Assembly (NCBI GenBank): GCA_040767605.1
Contig: JAXGOI010000001.1
Span: forward strand, 310,001 to 374,000
Direction of reading: 5' to 3'
Length of the DNA stretch: 64,000 nucleotides
DNA from: JAXGOI01 sp040767605
GTDB taxonomy: Bacteria > Bacillota > Dehalobacteriia > UBA4068
Shown: piece after piece, positions 18,010 to 26,890 of the stretch
How positions within the stretch are numbered: position 1 is the first letter of the stretch
Layout: the number at the start of each line of letters is the position of its first letter
Translations under genes and position numbers: made by a program
Notes under the pieces: model-generated
The model's database searches: none
The model's input: the letters and a program-made list of their open reading frames with translations, nothing else
Told to the model about the DNA's origin: nothing

Positions 18010-18954
18010 ATGATGGGAATTAAGAGGATAATTGATTTTCATACCCATATGGGGGATATTTTTCATGAGCAAAAGAATATCACCTTTAAAAAGATTGCGG
18101 CCATAGACCACAAGCCATATATTGATCCTTTTAAAAATCTGGAAGAATCCGGTTATAATGACCCCCTTATTGTTGATGATGAGGAAAAGCAGAATATTTT
18201 AATTGATGCCGGGCAATACAGGGTTTGGGAAAACGGCGGGCTTGCCGCAATTCAAAAATCCATGGATGAAAACCTGGTGGCATATTCCGTATCTTATCCC
18301 ATTTTACCCAATACCAGCTTTGAAGAGGCATTGGCCGCCTCTAAGCTTGATGAGAGAATTATTCCCTTTACCAGTGCGGATTTTTCTCTCCCTATTCCTC
18401 TAATGCGCCAAAAACTGATAGAAGATATTGCCCTGGGGGCTAAAGGCTTAAAGCTGCACCCTATTTTACAAAATTGCCCTTTAAATGATGAAAGGGCAAT
18501 AGCCGCAACGGAAATTTTTGGGGAAAGAAATTTGCCCGTAATCCCCCATGTTGGGGTTAATGATTATTATAAATCCGACAGCCCCTATATTGCCATATCC
18601 CCTAAAGAATACGGCGAATTGGATTATTTCTTTGAATTTGTCCGGCGCTTCCCGGATTACCCTATAATCGCGGCCCATGCCGGGGGTAATTGCGGCTGGG
18701 AATTAGATGTTTTAGCCGCCAAAATTAAAGAAGAGGGCTGGAAAAATGTTTATGCCGATACAACCTTTAAAAATGCCGCCACAATGTTTAAAATGGTTGA
18801 GCTTATAGGGGAAGACAGGGTTTTATTCGGAACGGATTACCCCTTTGCCACAATAAAATATTCAATTTTAGAATGCGAAAAAGCCTTTGCCGGGGCGCCG
18901 GATATACTGGATAAGGTTTTTTATACAAATGCGGCAAGGCTCCTAAACTTATAA
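18010..18954 (+). CDS. Amidohydrolase-family (amidohydrolase_2) metal hydrolase
   Basis: A TIM-barrel hydrolase or decarboxylase-like protein of about 314 residues. Metal and catalytic residues are visible: FHTHMGD (HxH near residue 12), a lysine-containing GAKGLKLHP, histidine in VIPHVGV, IIAHAGGNCGWE, and aspartate in VLFGTDYPFA. AAAGGG lies directly before two adjacent ATG codons (18010 and 18013); the second has better spacing. It is divergently transcribed from the MFS gene across an operator-like region, so uptake and hydrolysis of one compound is plausible. The substrate is not predictable. Confidence 0.85.
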   Translation: MMGIKRIIDFHTHMGDIFHEQKNITFKKIAAIDHKPYIDPFKNLEESGYNDPLIVDDEEKQNILIDAGQYRVWENGGLAAIQKSMDENLVAYSVSYPILPNTSFEEALAASKLDERIIPFTSADFSLPIPLMRQKLIEDIALGAKGLKLHPILQNCPLNDERAIAATEIFGERNLPVIPHVGVNDYYKSDSPYIAISPKEYGELDYFFEFVRRFPDYPIIAAHAGGNCGWELDVLAAKIKEEGWKNVYADTTFKNAATMFKMVELIGEDRVLFGTDYPFATIKYSILECEKAFAGAPDILDKVFYTNAARLLNL

Positions 18955-19007
18955 AATTAGGCTTATAAATTAATCCTTAAAATTAATACTTGAATTTGAT
19001 GCTTTTT

Positions 19008-19040
19008 AAAGGCTTAACCATAAGTGGTTAAGCCTTTTTT
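19008..19040 (+). terminator. Intrinsic terminator of the amidohydrolase gene
   Basis: AAAGGCTTAACCA pairs with TGGTTAAGCCTTT across TAAG and is followed by T. Confidence 0.9.
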
Positions 19041-19228
19041 ATATTTTTTCTAATCACTTAATGGCATATTTATTTTTTGGTTTTTTTATAATAAGGCCCT
19101 GATTTAAATAATGCCCGCGGCTCTTAAAAGACCTTATTTAATAATTCTAAAGGGCCGGATATATTTTCTGGCCAAAGCCTTTTAAAGCCTTAATTTCTGA
19201 ACATATTAAGCTTTAAAGTCATATCCTG

Positions 19229-19241
19229 ATTATTAAATAAT
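19229..19241 (+). promoter_or_regulatory. Fur-like palindrome upstream of feoA
   Basis: ATTATT-A-AATAAT sits about 55 bases before the feoA start and resembles half of a Fur/DtxR-type A/T-rich iron box. The match to a known consensus is partial. Nothing else is recognised in 19041-19293. Confidence 0.35.
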
Positions 19242-19293
19242 GCAATAAAAACCCCTTAAATTAATAAAAAAGAGAAGTTAAGGAGCGCTTTTT

Positions 19294-19533
19294 ATGGTAA
19301 TAAAAATAATCCCTTTAAATCAGCTCCCCATTGGCAGCCGGGGCAAAGTTAAATTAATTACCGCCCGGGGAATTACCCGCCGCAGAATGCTGGATTTAGG
19401 TTTAATTTATGATACAACAGTAAAACCCCTGTGCAAAAGCCCGGCGGGGAATCCCATTGCATATGAAATCAGAGGGGCCGTAATTGCCTTACGCTCTGAG
19501 GAGGCCTCGGGAATTCTTGTGGAATCTGTTTAG
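19294..19533 (+). CDS. feoA: Ferrous iron transport protein A
   Basis: A 79-residue SH3-like cytosolic partner of FeoB. It has the family pattern: LNQLPIGSRGKVKLI, then RRRMLDLGLIYDTTVK and a C-terminal GAVIALRSEEASGILVE strand. AAGGAG lies 9 bases before the ATG. It is followed 18 bases later by feoB on the same strand, forming a standard feoAB operon. Confidence 0.94.
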   Translation: MVIKIIPLNQLPIGSRGKVKLITARGITRRRMLDLGLIYDTTVKPLCKSPAGNPIAYEIRGAVIALRSEEASGILVESV

Positions 19534-19551
19534 TAATCAAGGGGGATTTTA

Positions 19552-21699
19552 ATGAGATTAAACTTAAACCCCAATATAGCTAATGCCTGCTCAAAAACCC
19601 CCGGAAAAGATTCAGAAAACCCCGAGGATATAATAATTGCCTTGGCGGGCAACCCCAATACCGGCAAAAGCACCGTATTTAACGGCCTTACCGGCCTGCG
19701 GCAGCATACAGGGAATTGGCCGGGGAAAACCGTTAGCAATGCCCGGGGCAAATTTACTCATAAGGGCCAAAAATATACCTTGGTAGATTTACCCGGTACA
19801 TATTCCTTATTCGCCAACTCTCCCGATGAAGAAATCGCCCGGGATTTCATTTGTTTTGCCAAGCCCCGGGTTACAATTATTGTTGCCGATGCCACTTGCC
19901 TGGAGCGGAATTTAAATTTAATTCTCCAAATTACGGAAATAAGCGATAAAATTATTTTATGCGTAAATTTAATGGATGAGGCAAAGCGGAAGAAAATTAA
20001 ACTTAAACTGGATAAGCTTGCGGATTTATTGGGCATACCCGTAATCGGCACCACAGCCCGCAAAGGTAAAGGCTTAAGGGAATTAAAGGATTTAATTAGC
20101 CGGGTGGCAGCAGAAGAAATTAAACCCGCCCCAAAAGAGGTTTACTACGGAGAGGCCATGGAAAAGGCTCTTAAAATAATAAGCGAGCAGTTAAACCCTT
20201 TATTAAATAATGAATTAAAATGTAAATGGGCTGCCCTGCGCCTCCTTGAGGGGGATGATTCCCTTATAAACTCCATTAATGAGCATTTAAAAATAAATTT
20301 ACTCAAAAACAAGGCCCTGGAAAATACTCTCAACGAAGCCCGGCAAATGCTTAAATCATCCGGAAGCCGTTTTGAAGATTTTAGAGATATAATTGTCTTT
20401 CAAATCTTTAAGGCGGCGGAGGAAATAAGCCGCCTGGCTGTGGAAAAAGAAAACCCCCGCTATAATGAGGCCGATAGAAAATTAGACAAAATTTTAACTT
20501 CCAGGCTTACGGGTATCCCCATTATGCTTGCCCTTTTAGGCCTTATTTTCTGGCTGACAATTCAGGGGGCAAATTTACCCTCCGCCCTTTTGGCAAAGGC
20601 CTTTTGGGGTTTAGAGGGGCAGCTGAGCCTTTTATTTGCCCGCCTTAATTCCCCCCCTTGGCTCCATGATATGCTTGTTTTAGGGGTCTTTCGTACTTTG
20701 GCCTGGGTAATTTCTGTAATGCTGCCCCCTATGGCAATATTTTTTCCCCTTTTTACCCTTTTGGAAGATTTAGGCTATTTGCCCCGGATAGCCTTTAATT
20801 TAGACCATTTTTTTAAAAAGGCCTGCGCCCACGGGAAACAGGCTCTAACCATGTGTATGGGCTTTGGCTGTAATGCCGCGGGCATTATTGCCTGCAGAAT
20901 AATTGATTCCCCCAGAGAGCGCCTGATTGCCATAATTACCAATAATTTTGTGCCCTGTAATGGGCGATTCCCGACTTTGATAGCCCTGGCAGGCCTTATT
21001 ATCCCTGTAAAGGCAGGTTTAGTTTACTCCCTTTCGGCAGCGCTAACTGTTTTAGCGGCAATAATTTCAGGAATAATCATTACCCTTATAATTTCCAGGC
21101 TTTTATCAAAAACTATTTTAAAAGGCCTCCCTTCATCCTTTACCCTGGAATTGCCGCCTTATAGAAAACCCCAATTAGGGAGGATTATTATTCATTCTTT
21201 TTTAGACCGCACCCTATTTGTTTTAGGCAGAGCAATTATGGTGGCCGCCCCCGCCGGGCTTTTAATTTGGCTTATGGCCAATACCCAGCTTAATAATGCC
21301 AGCCTTTTAAGCCATTGCGCGCAGTTTTTAAACCCTTTCGGCCGGCTTTTAGGCTTGGACGGCTATATTCTTATGGCCTTTATACTGGGCCTCCCCGCTA
21401 ATGAAATTGTTTTGCCCATTTTAATTATGAGCTATATGGCAAAAGGCGCCATGGTTGAAATTACAAGCCTTACGGCAATGAGGCAATTGTTTTTGGATAA
21501 TGGCTGGACTTGGCTTACGGCTGTATCCATGATGCTTTTCTCCCTAAACCATTGGCCTTGCGGCACAACCCTTTTAACCATAAAAAAAGAAACCCAAAGC
21601 CTGAAATGGACCTTAATTTCTTTATTGGTGCCAACCCTTACCGGGGTTATTGTCTGTTTTATTACTGCCCAGGGGTTCAGGCTGCTCTCTCTTATTTAA
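19552..21699 (+). CDS. feoB: Ferrous iron transporter FeoB
   Basis: A GTPase-coupled inner-membrane Fe(II) transporter of 715 residues. The N-terminal G domain has GNPNTGKST (about residues 32-40), DLPGTYS and NLMDE, followed by a helical GDI-like spacer to about residue 300. The membrane part has the gate-like GFGCNAAGIIACRII and NNFVPCNGRFPTL motifs with conserved cysteines. An AGGGGG ribosome binding site lies 6 bases before the ATG. No feoC is seen. The unit ends in a strong hairpin. Confidence 0.95.
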   Translation: MRLNLNPNIANACSKTPGKDSENPEDIIIALAGNPNTGKSTVFNGLTGLRQHTGNWPGKTVSNARGKFTHKGQKYTLVDLPGTYSLFANSPDEEIARDFICFAKPRVTIIVADATCLERNLNLILQITEISDKIILCVNLMDEAKRKKIKLKLDKLADLLGIPVIGTTARKGKGLRELKDLISRVAAEEIKPAPKEVYYGEAMEKALKIISEQLNPLLNNELKCKWAALRLLEGDDSLINSINEHLKINLLKNKALENTLNEARQMLKSSGSRFEDFRDIIVFQIFKAAEEISRLAVEKENPRYNEADRKLDKILTSRLTGIPIMLALLGLIFWLTIQGANLPSALLAKAFWGLEGQLSLLFARLNSPPWLHDMLVLGVFRTLAWVISVMLPPMAIFFPLFTLLEDLGYLPRIAFNLDHFFKKACAHGKQALTMCMGFGCNAAGIIACRIIDSPRERLIAIITNNFVPCNGRFPTLIALAGLIIPVKAGLVYSLSAALTVLAAIISGIIITLIISRLLSKTILKGLPSSFTLELPPYRKPQLGRIIIHSFLDRTLFVLGRAIMVAAPAGLLIWLMANTQLNNASLLSHCAQFLNPFGRLLGLDGYILMAFILGLPANEIVLPILIMSYMAKGAMVEITSLTAMRQLFLDNGWTWLTAVSMMLFSLNHWPCGTTLLTIKKETQSLKWTLISLLVPTLTGVIVCFITAQGFRLLSLI

Positions 21700-21702
21700 A
21701 TT

Positions 21703-21736
21703 AGGCAAAGATATTTTAAATAAAATATCTTTGCCT
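21703..21736 (+). terminator. Strong inverted repeat after feoB
   Basis: A perfect 16-bp inverted repeat (AGGCAAAGATATTTTA and its complement) with almost no loop starts 3 bases after the stop codon. No clear T tract follows, so termination is likely but not certain. Confidence 0.6.
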
Positions 21737-21849
21737 GGAATATTTAATTTGTTTATCCGTTTTTATGTTTAATAAACTAAAAATTTAAAAAAACCTGGTT
21801 AAATTTTGAGGAAGCAAAATAAAAAATCATTAGCTTATACTGTGCTTAA

Positions 21850-21878
21850 TTGACAATAGCATAGTTTTTTGCTATTAT
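21850..21878 (+). promoter_or_regulatory. Promoter of the GntR/FCD regulator with internal inverted repeat
   Basis: TTGACA (21850-21855), a 17-base spacer and TATTAT (21873-21878) form a near-consensus sigma-A promoter. An inverted repeat AATAGCA / TGCTATT (21855-21861 and 21870-21876) spans the spacer and -10, as expected for autorepression. Confidence 0.7.
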
Positions 21879-21924
21879 TAGTCTGATCTCACAAAAAAAA
21901 TAATAACCCAGAAAGCAGAAGAAT

Positions 21925-22620
21925 ATGATGAACAAATTTTATAAGGCCGAAGGTAAAAAAAACTATACCAGTATTGCTTATGAATCAATAAAAAAAGCCA
22001 TTATTAACGGCGAATTAAAGCCCGGCGACCATCTAAATGCCCCCTATCTTGCCAAAGTTTTAGGGATGAGCAGAACACCCATTCGCGAGGCTTTAAAAAT
22101 GTTGGAAATTGACGGTTTGGTGGAAAGTAAGAATATTGGCGTTTATGTAAAGCAAATGACCTTAAAAGAAGCCTATGATTTAACCGATGTGCGGGCCGCC
22201 TTAGAATGTCAGGCTCTTAAATCTTCATTAAATTATATTACCGATGAGGAAATAAGTAATTTAGAAAACGCCTTGCTGGATTTAAAAGAAAAGCTGGCAA
22301 GAGGCGAAGTTGTTGAGTATGACGCTGTTAATCATTTGGATGAAGATTTTCATAAATTAATTACTTTAAAAAGCAATAACTCTTTTTTAATCGGCATCAG
22401 CCAGAGCATAAGCCATATTACCTCACGCTATTTTAAGCTCTTTTCAAAAAATGCCACTTACACCAATATTAAAGAGGCCATTGATGAGCTTTTACTGATG
22501 ATTGCCTCCCTTAAGGCCAGAGATTATAATACAGCCGCAGAGCAATTATCTTATCATATTAAGGCGGGGGCTGAAGAAATGGCCGAGCTTTTACAAAAAC
22601 GGGGAGATAGTATTCTCTAA
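21925..22620 (+). CDS. GntR-family regulator, FCD (FadR-type) subfamily
   Basis: A 231-residue ligand-responsive transcription factor. The N-terminal winged helix is clear (AYESIKKAIINGELKPGDHLNAPYLAKVLGMSRTPIREALKML, about residues 18-62). The C-terminal all-helical FCD domain carries the usual metal or ligand histidines, for example HLDEDFHKL and SHITSRY. The ribosome binding site is weak. The gene lies convergent to the flavoprotein/ferredoxin set and downstream of feoB, so its target is unclear. The inverted repeat in its own promoter suggests autoregulation. Confidence 0.9.
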   Translation: MMNKFYKAEGKKNYTSIAYESIKKAIINGELKPGDHLNAPYLAKVLGMSRTPIREALKMLEIDGLVESKNIGVYVKQMTLKEAYDLTDVRAALECQALKSSLNYITDEEISNLENALLDLKEKLARGEVVEYDAVNHLDEDFHKLITLKSNNSFLIGISQSISHITSRYFKLFSKNATYTNIKEAIDELLLMIASLKARDYNTAAEQLSYHIKAGAEEMAELLQKRGDSIL

Positions 22621-22651
22621 TTTTACCGCTTAAAAAGTTTATCTTATAAAT

Positions 22652-22682
22652 AAAAAAGAAGCAGAAATTCTGCTTCTTTTTT
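22652..22682. terminator. Bidirectional terminator
   Basis: AAAAAAGAAGCAGAA pairs with TTCTGCTTCTTTTTT with A and T tracts on both sides. It can stop the GntR transcript and the opposing ferredoxin transcript. Confidence 0.9.
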
Positions 22683-22795
22683 ATTTTGTAAATATAAGCT
22701 GCTTTTCCATTCCGCCTGTTTTACCAAAGCAGCCCCGTTAAAATTAATTTTGCCGCCAAAAATCAGCGCAAAGGCGCTTATAGGCTTAAGCAATT

Positions 22796-23014
22796 TTAAA
22801 AAGCGGGGGGAATGGGGTAAAAACGCAGGGGGTCTACATAGATTGCACCGGTGGGGCAATCTTCTTCACAGTTATAGCAGCAAATGCAATCCTTTTCATA
22901 CTTTATTACGGCTGTTTCCGTCTCTTCATCAAAACGGATAACATCCATAGGGCAGGCATCGATGCATATTTTGCAGCCGGTGCATTTAATTTTATCAATT
23001 GTTTTTATTGTCAT
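22796..23014 (-). CDS. 2[4Fe-4S] ferredoxin-type protein
   Basis: A small electron carrier of 72 residues with two clusters: CTGCKICIDACP and CICCYNCEEDCP. It starts 3 bases after the flavoprotein stop codon, and its GAGGAGG ribosome binding site lies inside the 3' end of that gene, so the two are translationally coupled. In related sets a ferredoxin-like subunit serves a fumarate reductase/APS reductase-type flavoprotein as its electron donor or acceptor. That partnership is inferred from position. Confidence 0.9.
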   Translation of the reverse strand: MTIKTIDKIKCTGCKICIDACPMDVIRFDEETETAVIKYEKDCICCYNCEEDCPTGAIYVDPLRFYPIPPAF

Positions 23015-23017
23015 GGT

Positions 23018-24502
23018 TTAGTCCTCCTCATTGTATCCGTATTGCAAGAGGTATCTCTCAGATTCAGGCAAGGAAAGGTCGCCCTTCCATTCTTCCGGAA
23101 CATCCTCGGTATGAATTGAGACCTGGCCGTTTTCATCCTGCTTAACAATTTGCCATTTCAGCCAGTTTTTATCGTCTCTATGAGGATAATCTTCCCTGAA
23201 GAACCAGCCTCTGGATTCTTTTCTGTTTATGGCAGTTTTAAGCATAATATCCGCCCCGGTAATCAAGCTTCTTACCTCATGGTAATTCCTAAGCTCATGG
23301 GAATCCAAGGCGAAGGTTTTGGGGAGGAAATGATCTCTGAAAAAATCAAACATGGTAAGAGCAGCCTCAAGGCGTTTCTCATGCATAATTTGTCTTACTT
23401 CATAGGGTAAAATTGTCTGCTGAATGCGCAATAAAACATGTTCCGGCTTAAAGCCGCTCTTGCGCTCCAAGGGGCTCATAATCAACTCTTTAAAGCTATC
23501 GGCTTCCGCCTGGCTTACACCAAGCTGAGAAGATTTTAAGGCAAAGGCGGCCGCATTTGTGCCGGATCTATGGCCTGTAACAGCAGCGCTGCACATACCG
23601 CTGCCTAAAGTGGCATAGGTTGGGCCGGTAAAGTTTGTACCGGAGGAATCCCCTGCCGCATAAAGGCCGGGTATATTAGTTTCGCAATCTGTATTAACCC
23701 GTAAACCGCCGGGGAAAATATTCCCTAAGAAGCACATAATCTGCTCAAAACGGTCATTGAATATATCTATGCCCGCTCTGTCCAGCATTGTAATCCAGGG
23801 GCCTTCGGCTGTTTCATTATATTTTTTCAAAGCTTCCACATGCTCGGATCTATCATATCCGTAAGGCTCATGATATAAAGGCCCATTCCCCTTATGCACT
23901 TCCAAAGGCCAATGGATATTGGTGGGAAGGGTGGCGCCGGCATCTAAGAATTCTTCGCCCAAGCCATTGGTTACCCGGTCATGGGTCATGCCAAGCTCGG
24001 CAACGGGGCCGTTAACACAGACGGCATCACAATCTTTAACCGCCCACATACCGGAACCAAATTCCATGCTGGCTAATTCTGCTCCGGCTCTGTAACCCAT
24101 TGTTAAACCTTCACCGGCATTAAACTGAATCCCGTAATATGCGGGGCGGAAGGTAAGAGAACCGGTGGAAATTACCACGGCTTTGGCCTCAATAACATAG
24201 TAATCCCCTGTTTGGGTATTAAAGCCCACAGCACCGGCTATTCTGCCATCTTTTTTAACTAAATCCGTCATCATAACTCTGTCTAAAATAGTTGCGCCAG
24301 AGCTAAGTACTTTACGGCGGCAAATCATCATTTTATGACGCTCGCCGAATTTAATTATAGCTGTTGATTTTCTGTATTTGGATCTTTGATGGTGGAAGCG
24401 GAAAGGCTCCTCTTCCGGCTCAGGGAAGCCGATTATATCAGACATAACCGTATTGCCGTAAGGCAGTGTTTTACTTCCGGCTATAAAATCATATATCCGC
24501 AA
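23018..24502 (-). CDS. FAD-dependent fumarate reductase/APS reductase-like flavoprotein, N-terminally truncated
   Basis: The 494 residues match the middle and C-terminal part of succinate dehydrogenase/fumarate reductase-type flavoproteins (IEAKAVVISTGS, FNAGEGLTMGYRAGAEL, NIPGLYAAGDSSGTN, ATLGSGMCSAAVTGHRSG). The N-terminal Rossmann GxGxxG motif and about 110-130 residues are missing: the frame opens in the segment RIYDFIAG, which in full-length relatives follows that region, and a stop codon lies four codons upstream. The only nearby start is a TTG without a clear ribosome binding site. It overlaps the end of the lpdD-like gene by 14 bases. FAD binding is therefore doubtful, and a deletion is likely. 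Confidence 0.8.
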   Translation of the reverse strand: MRIYDFIAGSKTLPYGNTVMSDIIGFPEPEEEPFRFHHQRSKYRKSTAIIKFGERHKMMICRRKVLSSGATILDRVMMTDLVKKDGRIAGAVGFNTQTGDYYVIEAKAVVISTGSLTFRPAYYGIQFNAGEGLTMGYRAGAELASMEFGSGMWAVKDCDAVCVNGPVAELGMTHDRVTNGLGEEFLDAGATLPTNIHWPLEVHKGNGPLYHEPYGYDRSEHVEALKKYNETAEGPWITMLDRAGIDIFNDRFEQIMCFLGNIFPGGLRVNTDCETNIPGLYAAGDSSGTNFTGPTYATLGSGMCSAAVTGHRSGTNAAAFALKSSQLGVSQAEADSFKELIMSPLERKSGFKPEHVLLRIQQTILPYEVRQIMHEKRLEAALTMFDFFRDHFLPKTFALDSHELRNYHEVRSLITGADIMLKTAINRKESRGWFFREDYPHRDDKNWLKWQIVKQDENGQVSIHTEDVPEEWKGDLSLPESERYLLQYGYNEED

Positions 24503-24863
24503 GAAGCAACTTTATTAATTCATTTAAGTTCTGATAACAGGAAGAAATTTCATCCGAAGTTATATCATCACTATGCACTCCCGCTGTAACTGCACAGGGT
24601 TGACCTGTGGCAGCAGCTAAAGCTTCGGCCATTGGCTGAGCCAGCAAATGATCCTTATGCCCCGGAACTGGAATAATAAAGCTGTCTGCGCTTTGGCTGC
24701 CATCCCCTTTTAAGCTGGGGCGCGGTATAGCCAAAACTACGCCGCCAATATGTGGGCTATCTCCGCCGGTAAGCAAAATATTTAAACCTCGTCCTGTATT
24801 TTGCAACTGAGCCTTAAGGGCTGTGCGACCGCTACCAACATTATATTCCTTGTTTTTACTCAT
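24489..24863 (-). CDS. LpdD-like protein (prenylated-flavin chaperone-like domain)
   Basis: A 124-residue single-domain protein resembling the small subunit D of gallate decarboxylase (LpdD), now described as a prenyl-FMN chaperone-like domain. Family features seen are GSGRTALKAQ, LLTGGDSPHIGGVVLAIPRPS, VPGHKDHLLA, and a histidine in TAGVHSDDI. No UbiD-type decarboxylase or UbiX prenyltransferase is found in the window, so the partner is unknown. AGGAGA lies 8 bases before the ATG. It is followed with overlap by the truncated flavoprotein. Confidence 0.75.
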   Translation of the reverse strand: MSKNKEYNVGSGRTALKAQLQNTGRGLNILLTGGDSPHIGGVVLAIPRPSLKGDGSQSADSFIIPVPGHKDHLLAQPMAEALAAATGQPCAVTAGVHSDDITSDEISSCYQNLNELIKLLLADI

Positions 24864-25024
24864 TATCTTCTCCTATTTTTAGCTATTCCCGGCTACTTCC
24901 AGCGTTTGAAGCCGGGCATTTCCAAATTAAATTCACCTAATACTTTCCCGCATCTGTTTTGCATCATTGGTTTTATTTATAACCTTCTAACCCTATTTAT
25001 TTACCTAAATATTTACCTAGGTTT

Positions 25025-26125
25025 TCATATATGACTTCCTTTTGCCTCCTTTGTAAAATAGACTTTTAGCCCCCTATAAGCTACACAAAACATATATATC
25101 AATCCTGCATAGCCGATAAACGGATAGAAGATGGCAATAAGCCTACCGAAAGGGAGTAGCCCTAAAATATAAATGCAGATTGTAATAAAAACCGCAAAAA
25201 CTTTATTGCCTCTTTTACCCCCCCAGATAAAACGGCTGCAAACAGACCACATCATAGTAGAGCAGGCAGAAAACATCCCTAAAAGCACAACTATTGAGAA
25301 AAACCCCCCAAAGAGTATGGATATTTTTTTAGCTAAAAACAATACTGGAACTGCTAATTTTAAAACATCTCCTGCATTCAGTAAAATCGCCGTATTAATA
25401 ATTGCAATGGCTAAAACTAAGGCCAGAGCGCCCCATAAAGCCCCGTACTTAGCATCCTTTTTATTTTCGGCCGTCATGCCAATTTTAGTAAAATATGTAC
25501 TGCCTCCTAAAAAAACCAGGGATAAATATAATATACCGCTTAAAAACCAATTTGATACCGGTTTAAATTCATTCAGGCTAATTGTATACTCTTTTACACC
25601 GCTAAAATTAGGGTAATTTTTAAAAATACTAATTAATCCAACTAAAATTAAAAAAATAATTATAAAAGGACCAATGGAAGAAACTATTTTAAGCAGCCGT
25701 TCAAAACCTATAAGATAGGCATATAAAACCGCTATAGCCATAATTGCCGAACCGATATAATGCTTTATACCGAAGCATTCAAAAAATGTCGCCCCGGCGC
25801 CGGAAATAAATATAGGCATAATTAAAGCCAGAATAACTGGAATAAGCAAGGAATATATTTGCCCAACTCTTTTTCCGCAATAATATTTAAAATGATTAAA
25901 AGAAGCGGTTTTTTTATGCTTAAAACCGTTAATAAATATAATCCGTCCTAAGAATAAAAAACCGATTAAATTAATTATAATAACACCATAGCTTAAATAG
26001 CCGTAGCTTGTAAAAAACTGCAAAACCTCTTGCCCAGTGGCAAAACCCGAACCTATTACCCAAGCTATAAAAGCGCCGGCAAACCTTATTACCGCCCTTT
26101 TATTATATTTATGCTCCGCTTCCAT
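25025..26125 (-). CDS. YkvI-family membrane transporter
   Basis: A 366-residue integral membrane protein with about 10 helices, of the YkvI family (LeuT-like fold). The first helix has the characteristic unwound segment WVIGSGFATGQEVLQFF. Family members are predicted amino acid or small-organic-anion transporters. It lies upstream of the lpdD-like, flavoprotein and ferredoxin genes on the same strand with a 161-base gap, so it may import the substrate of that enzyme set. The function is inferred. Confidence 0.82.
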   Translation of the reverse strand: MEAEHKYNKRAVIRFAGAFIAWVIGSGFATGQEVLQFFTSYGYLSYGVIIINLIGFLFLGRIIFINGFKHKKTASFNHFKYYCGKRVGQIYSLLIPVILALIMPIFISGAGATFFECFGIKHYIGSAIMAIAVLYAYLIGFERLLKIVSSIGPFIIIFLILVGLISIFKNYPNFSGVKEYTISLNEFKPVSNWFLSGILYLSLVFLGGSTYFTKIGMTAENKKDAKYGALWGALALVLAIAIINTAILLNAGDVLKLAVPVLFLAKKISILFGGFFSIVVLLGMFSACSTMMWSVCSRFIWGGKRGNKVFAVFITICIYILGLLPFGRLIAIFYPFIGYAGLIYMFCVAYRGLKVYFTKEAKGSHI

Positions 26126-26229
26126 TAAATTATTTCAGTCCCTTATTTTCCGACATTTACTATCTAACAAATTAAATCCCGATTAGTTTTAATCTTAATT
26201 ATTTTAAATAAGCAGGCAAAGGCGGTTTT

Positions 26230-26772
26230 TTAAAGGGCCGTCCCTTTTTTGGGTATAAATAATGAATTAATATCCGCCCCTTCATGCCTCAAAAGCATAA
26301 GCTTTTTTTCAATCCCCCCGGCATAACCCGTGAGGCTGCCATTTGAGCCCACTACCCGGTGGCAGGGAATTATAATTGAAATGGGATTATGCCCCACGGC
26401 ATTCCCCACAGCCTGGGAAGACATACTGCTCCTCCCCATCTCCGCCGCTATTTCTTTGGCAATGCCGCCATATGTTCTAAGGCCGCCATAGGGTATTTCC
26501 AGAAGAATTTTCCATACCCGCTGCCTGAATTCCCCCCCTATGGGGGCTAGGGGTAAAGATGATACAGGGGGCTTAAGGCCGGCAAAATAATCATCCAGCC
26601 AAGCTTTGACTTTATTTAAAACCTGATGATTATCTATGATTTTAATATTATCGGGCATTGTGTTTTTAAAATATTTTTGGCCGCTAATCCAAAGGCCAAT
26701 AAGATTCTCATCATCAAAGGCAAATATTATATCCCCCAGCGGAGATTTATATGGTTTTGAACAATATATTAT
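26230..26772 (-). CDS. ogt: Methylated-DNA--protein-cysteine methyltransferase
   Basis: A suicide repair enzyme that removes alkyl groups from O6-alkylguanine. The C-terminal domain is complete: winged helix SSMSSQAVGNAVGHNP, then IIIPCHRVVG with the acceptor cysteine. The first ATG (26658) would leave 142 residues and cut the N-terminal domain. The frame continues upstream with a convincing family sequence (KPYKSPLGDIIFAFDDENL, then LIGLWISGQKYF) to a stop at 26782-26784. There is no ATG, GTG or TTG in that stretch before the domain starts; an ATA at 26769 or 26772 follows a strong AGGGGAGGGG site. The start is therefore placed there with caution. Confidence 0.82.
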   Translation of the reverse strand: MIYCSKPYKSPLGDIIFAFDDENLIGLWISGQKYFKNTMPDNIKIIDNHQVLNKVKAWLDDYFAGLKPPVSSLPLAPIGGEFRQRVWKILLEIPYGGLRTYGGIAKEIAAEMGRSSMSSQAVGNAVGHNPISIIIPCHRVVGSNGSLTGYAGGIEKKLMLLRHEGADINSLFIPKKGTAL

Positions 26773-26890
26773 TCCCCTCCCCTATCCTCTCTTTATTTTT
26801 AAGGCTAATACAGGCGCTTTCTTTACCCGGCTTGATAATAATTTATATAAATTAAATCATCTATTATATATTCCCGATTATCTGTGCCCG

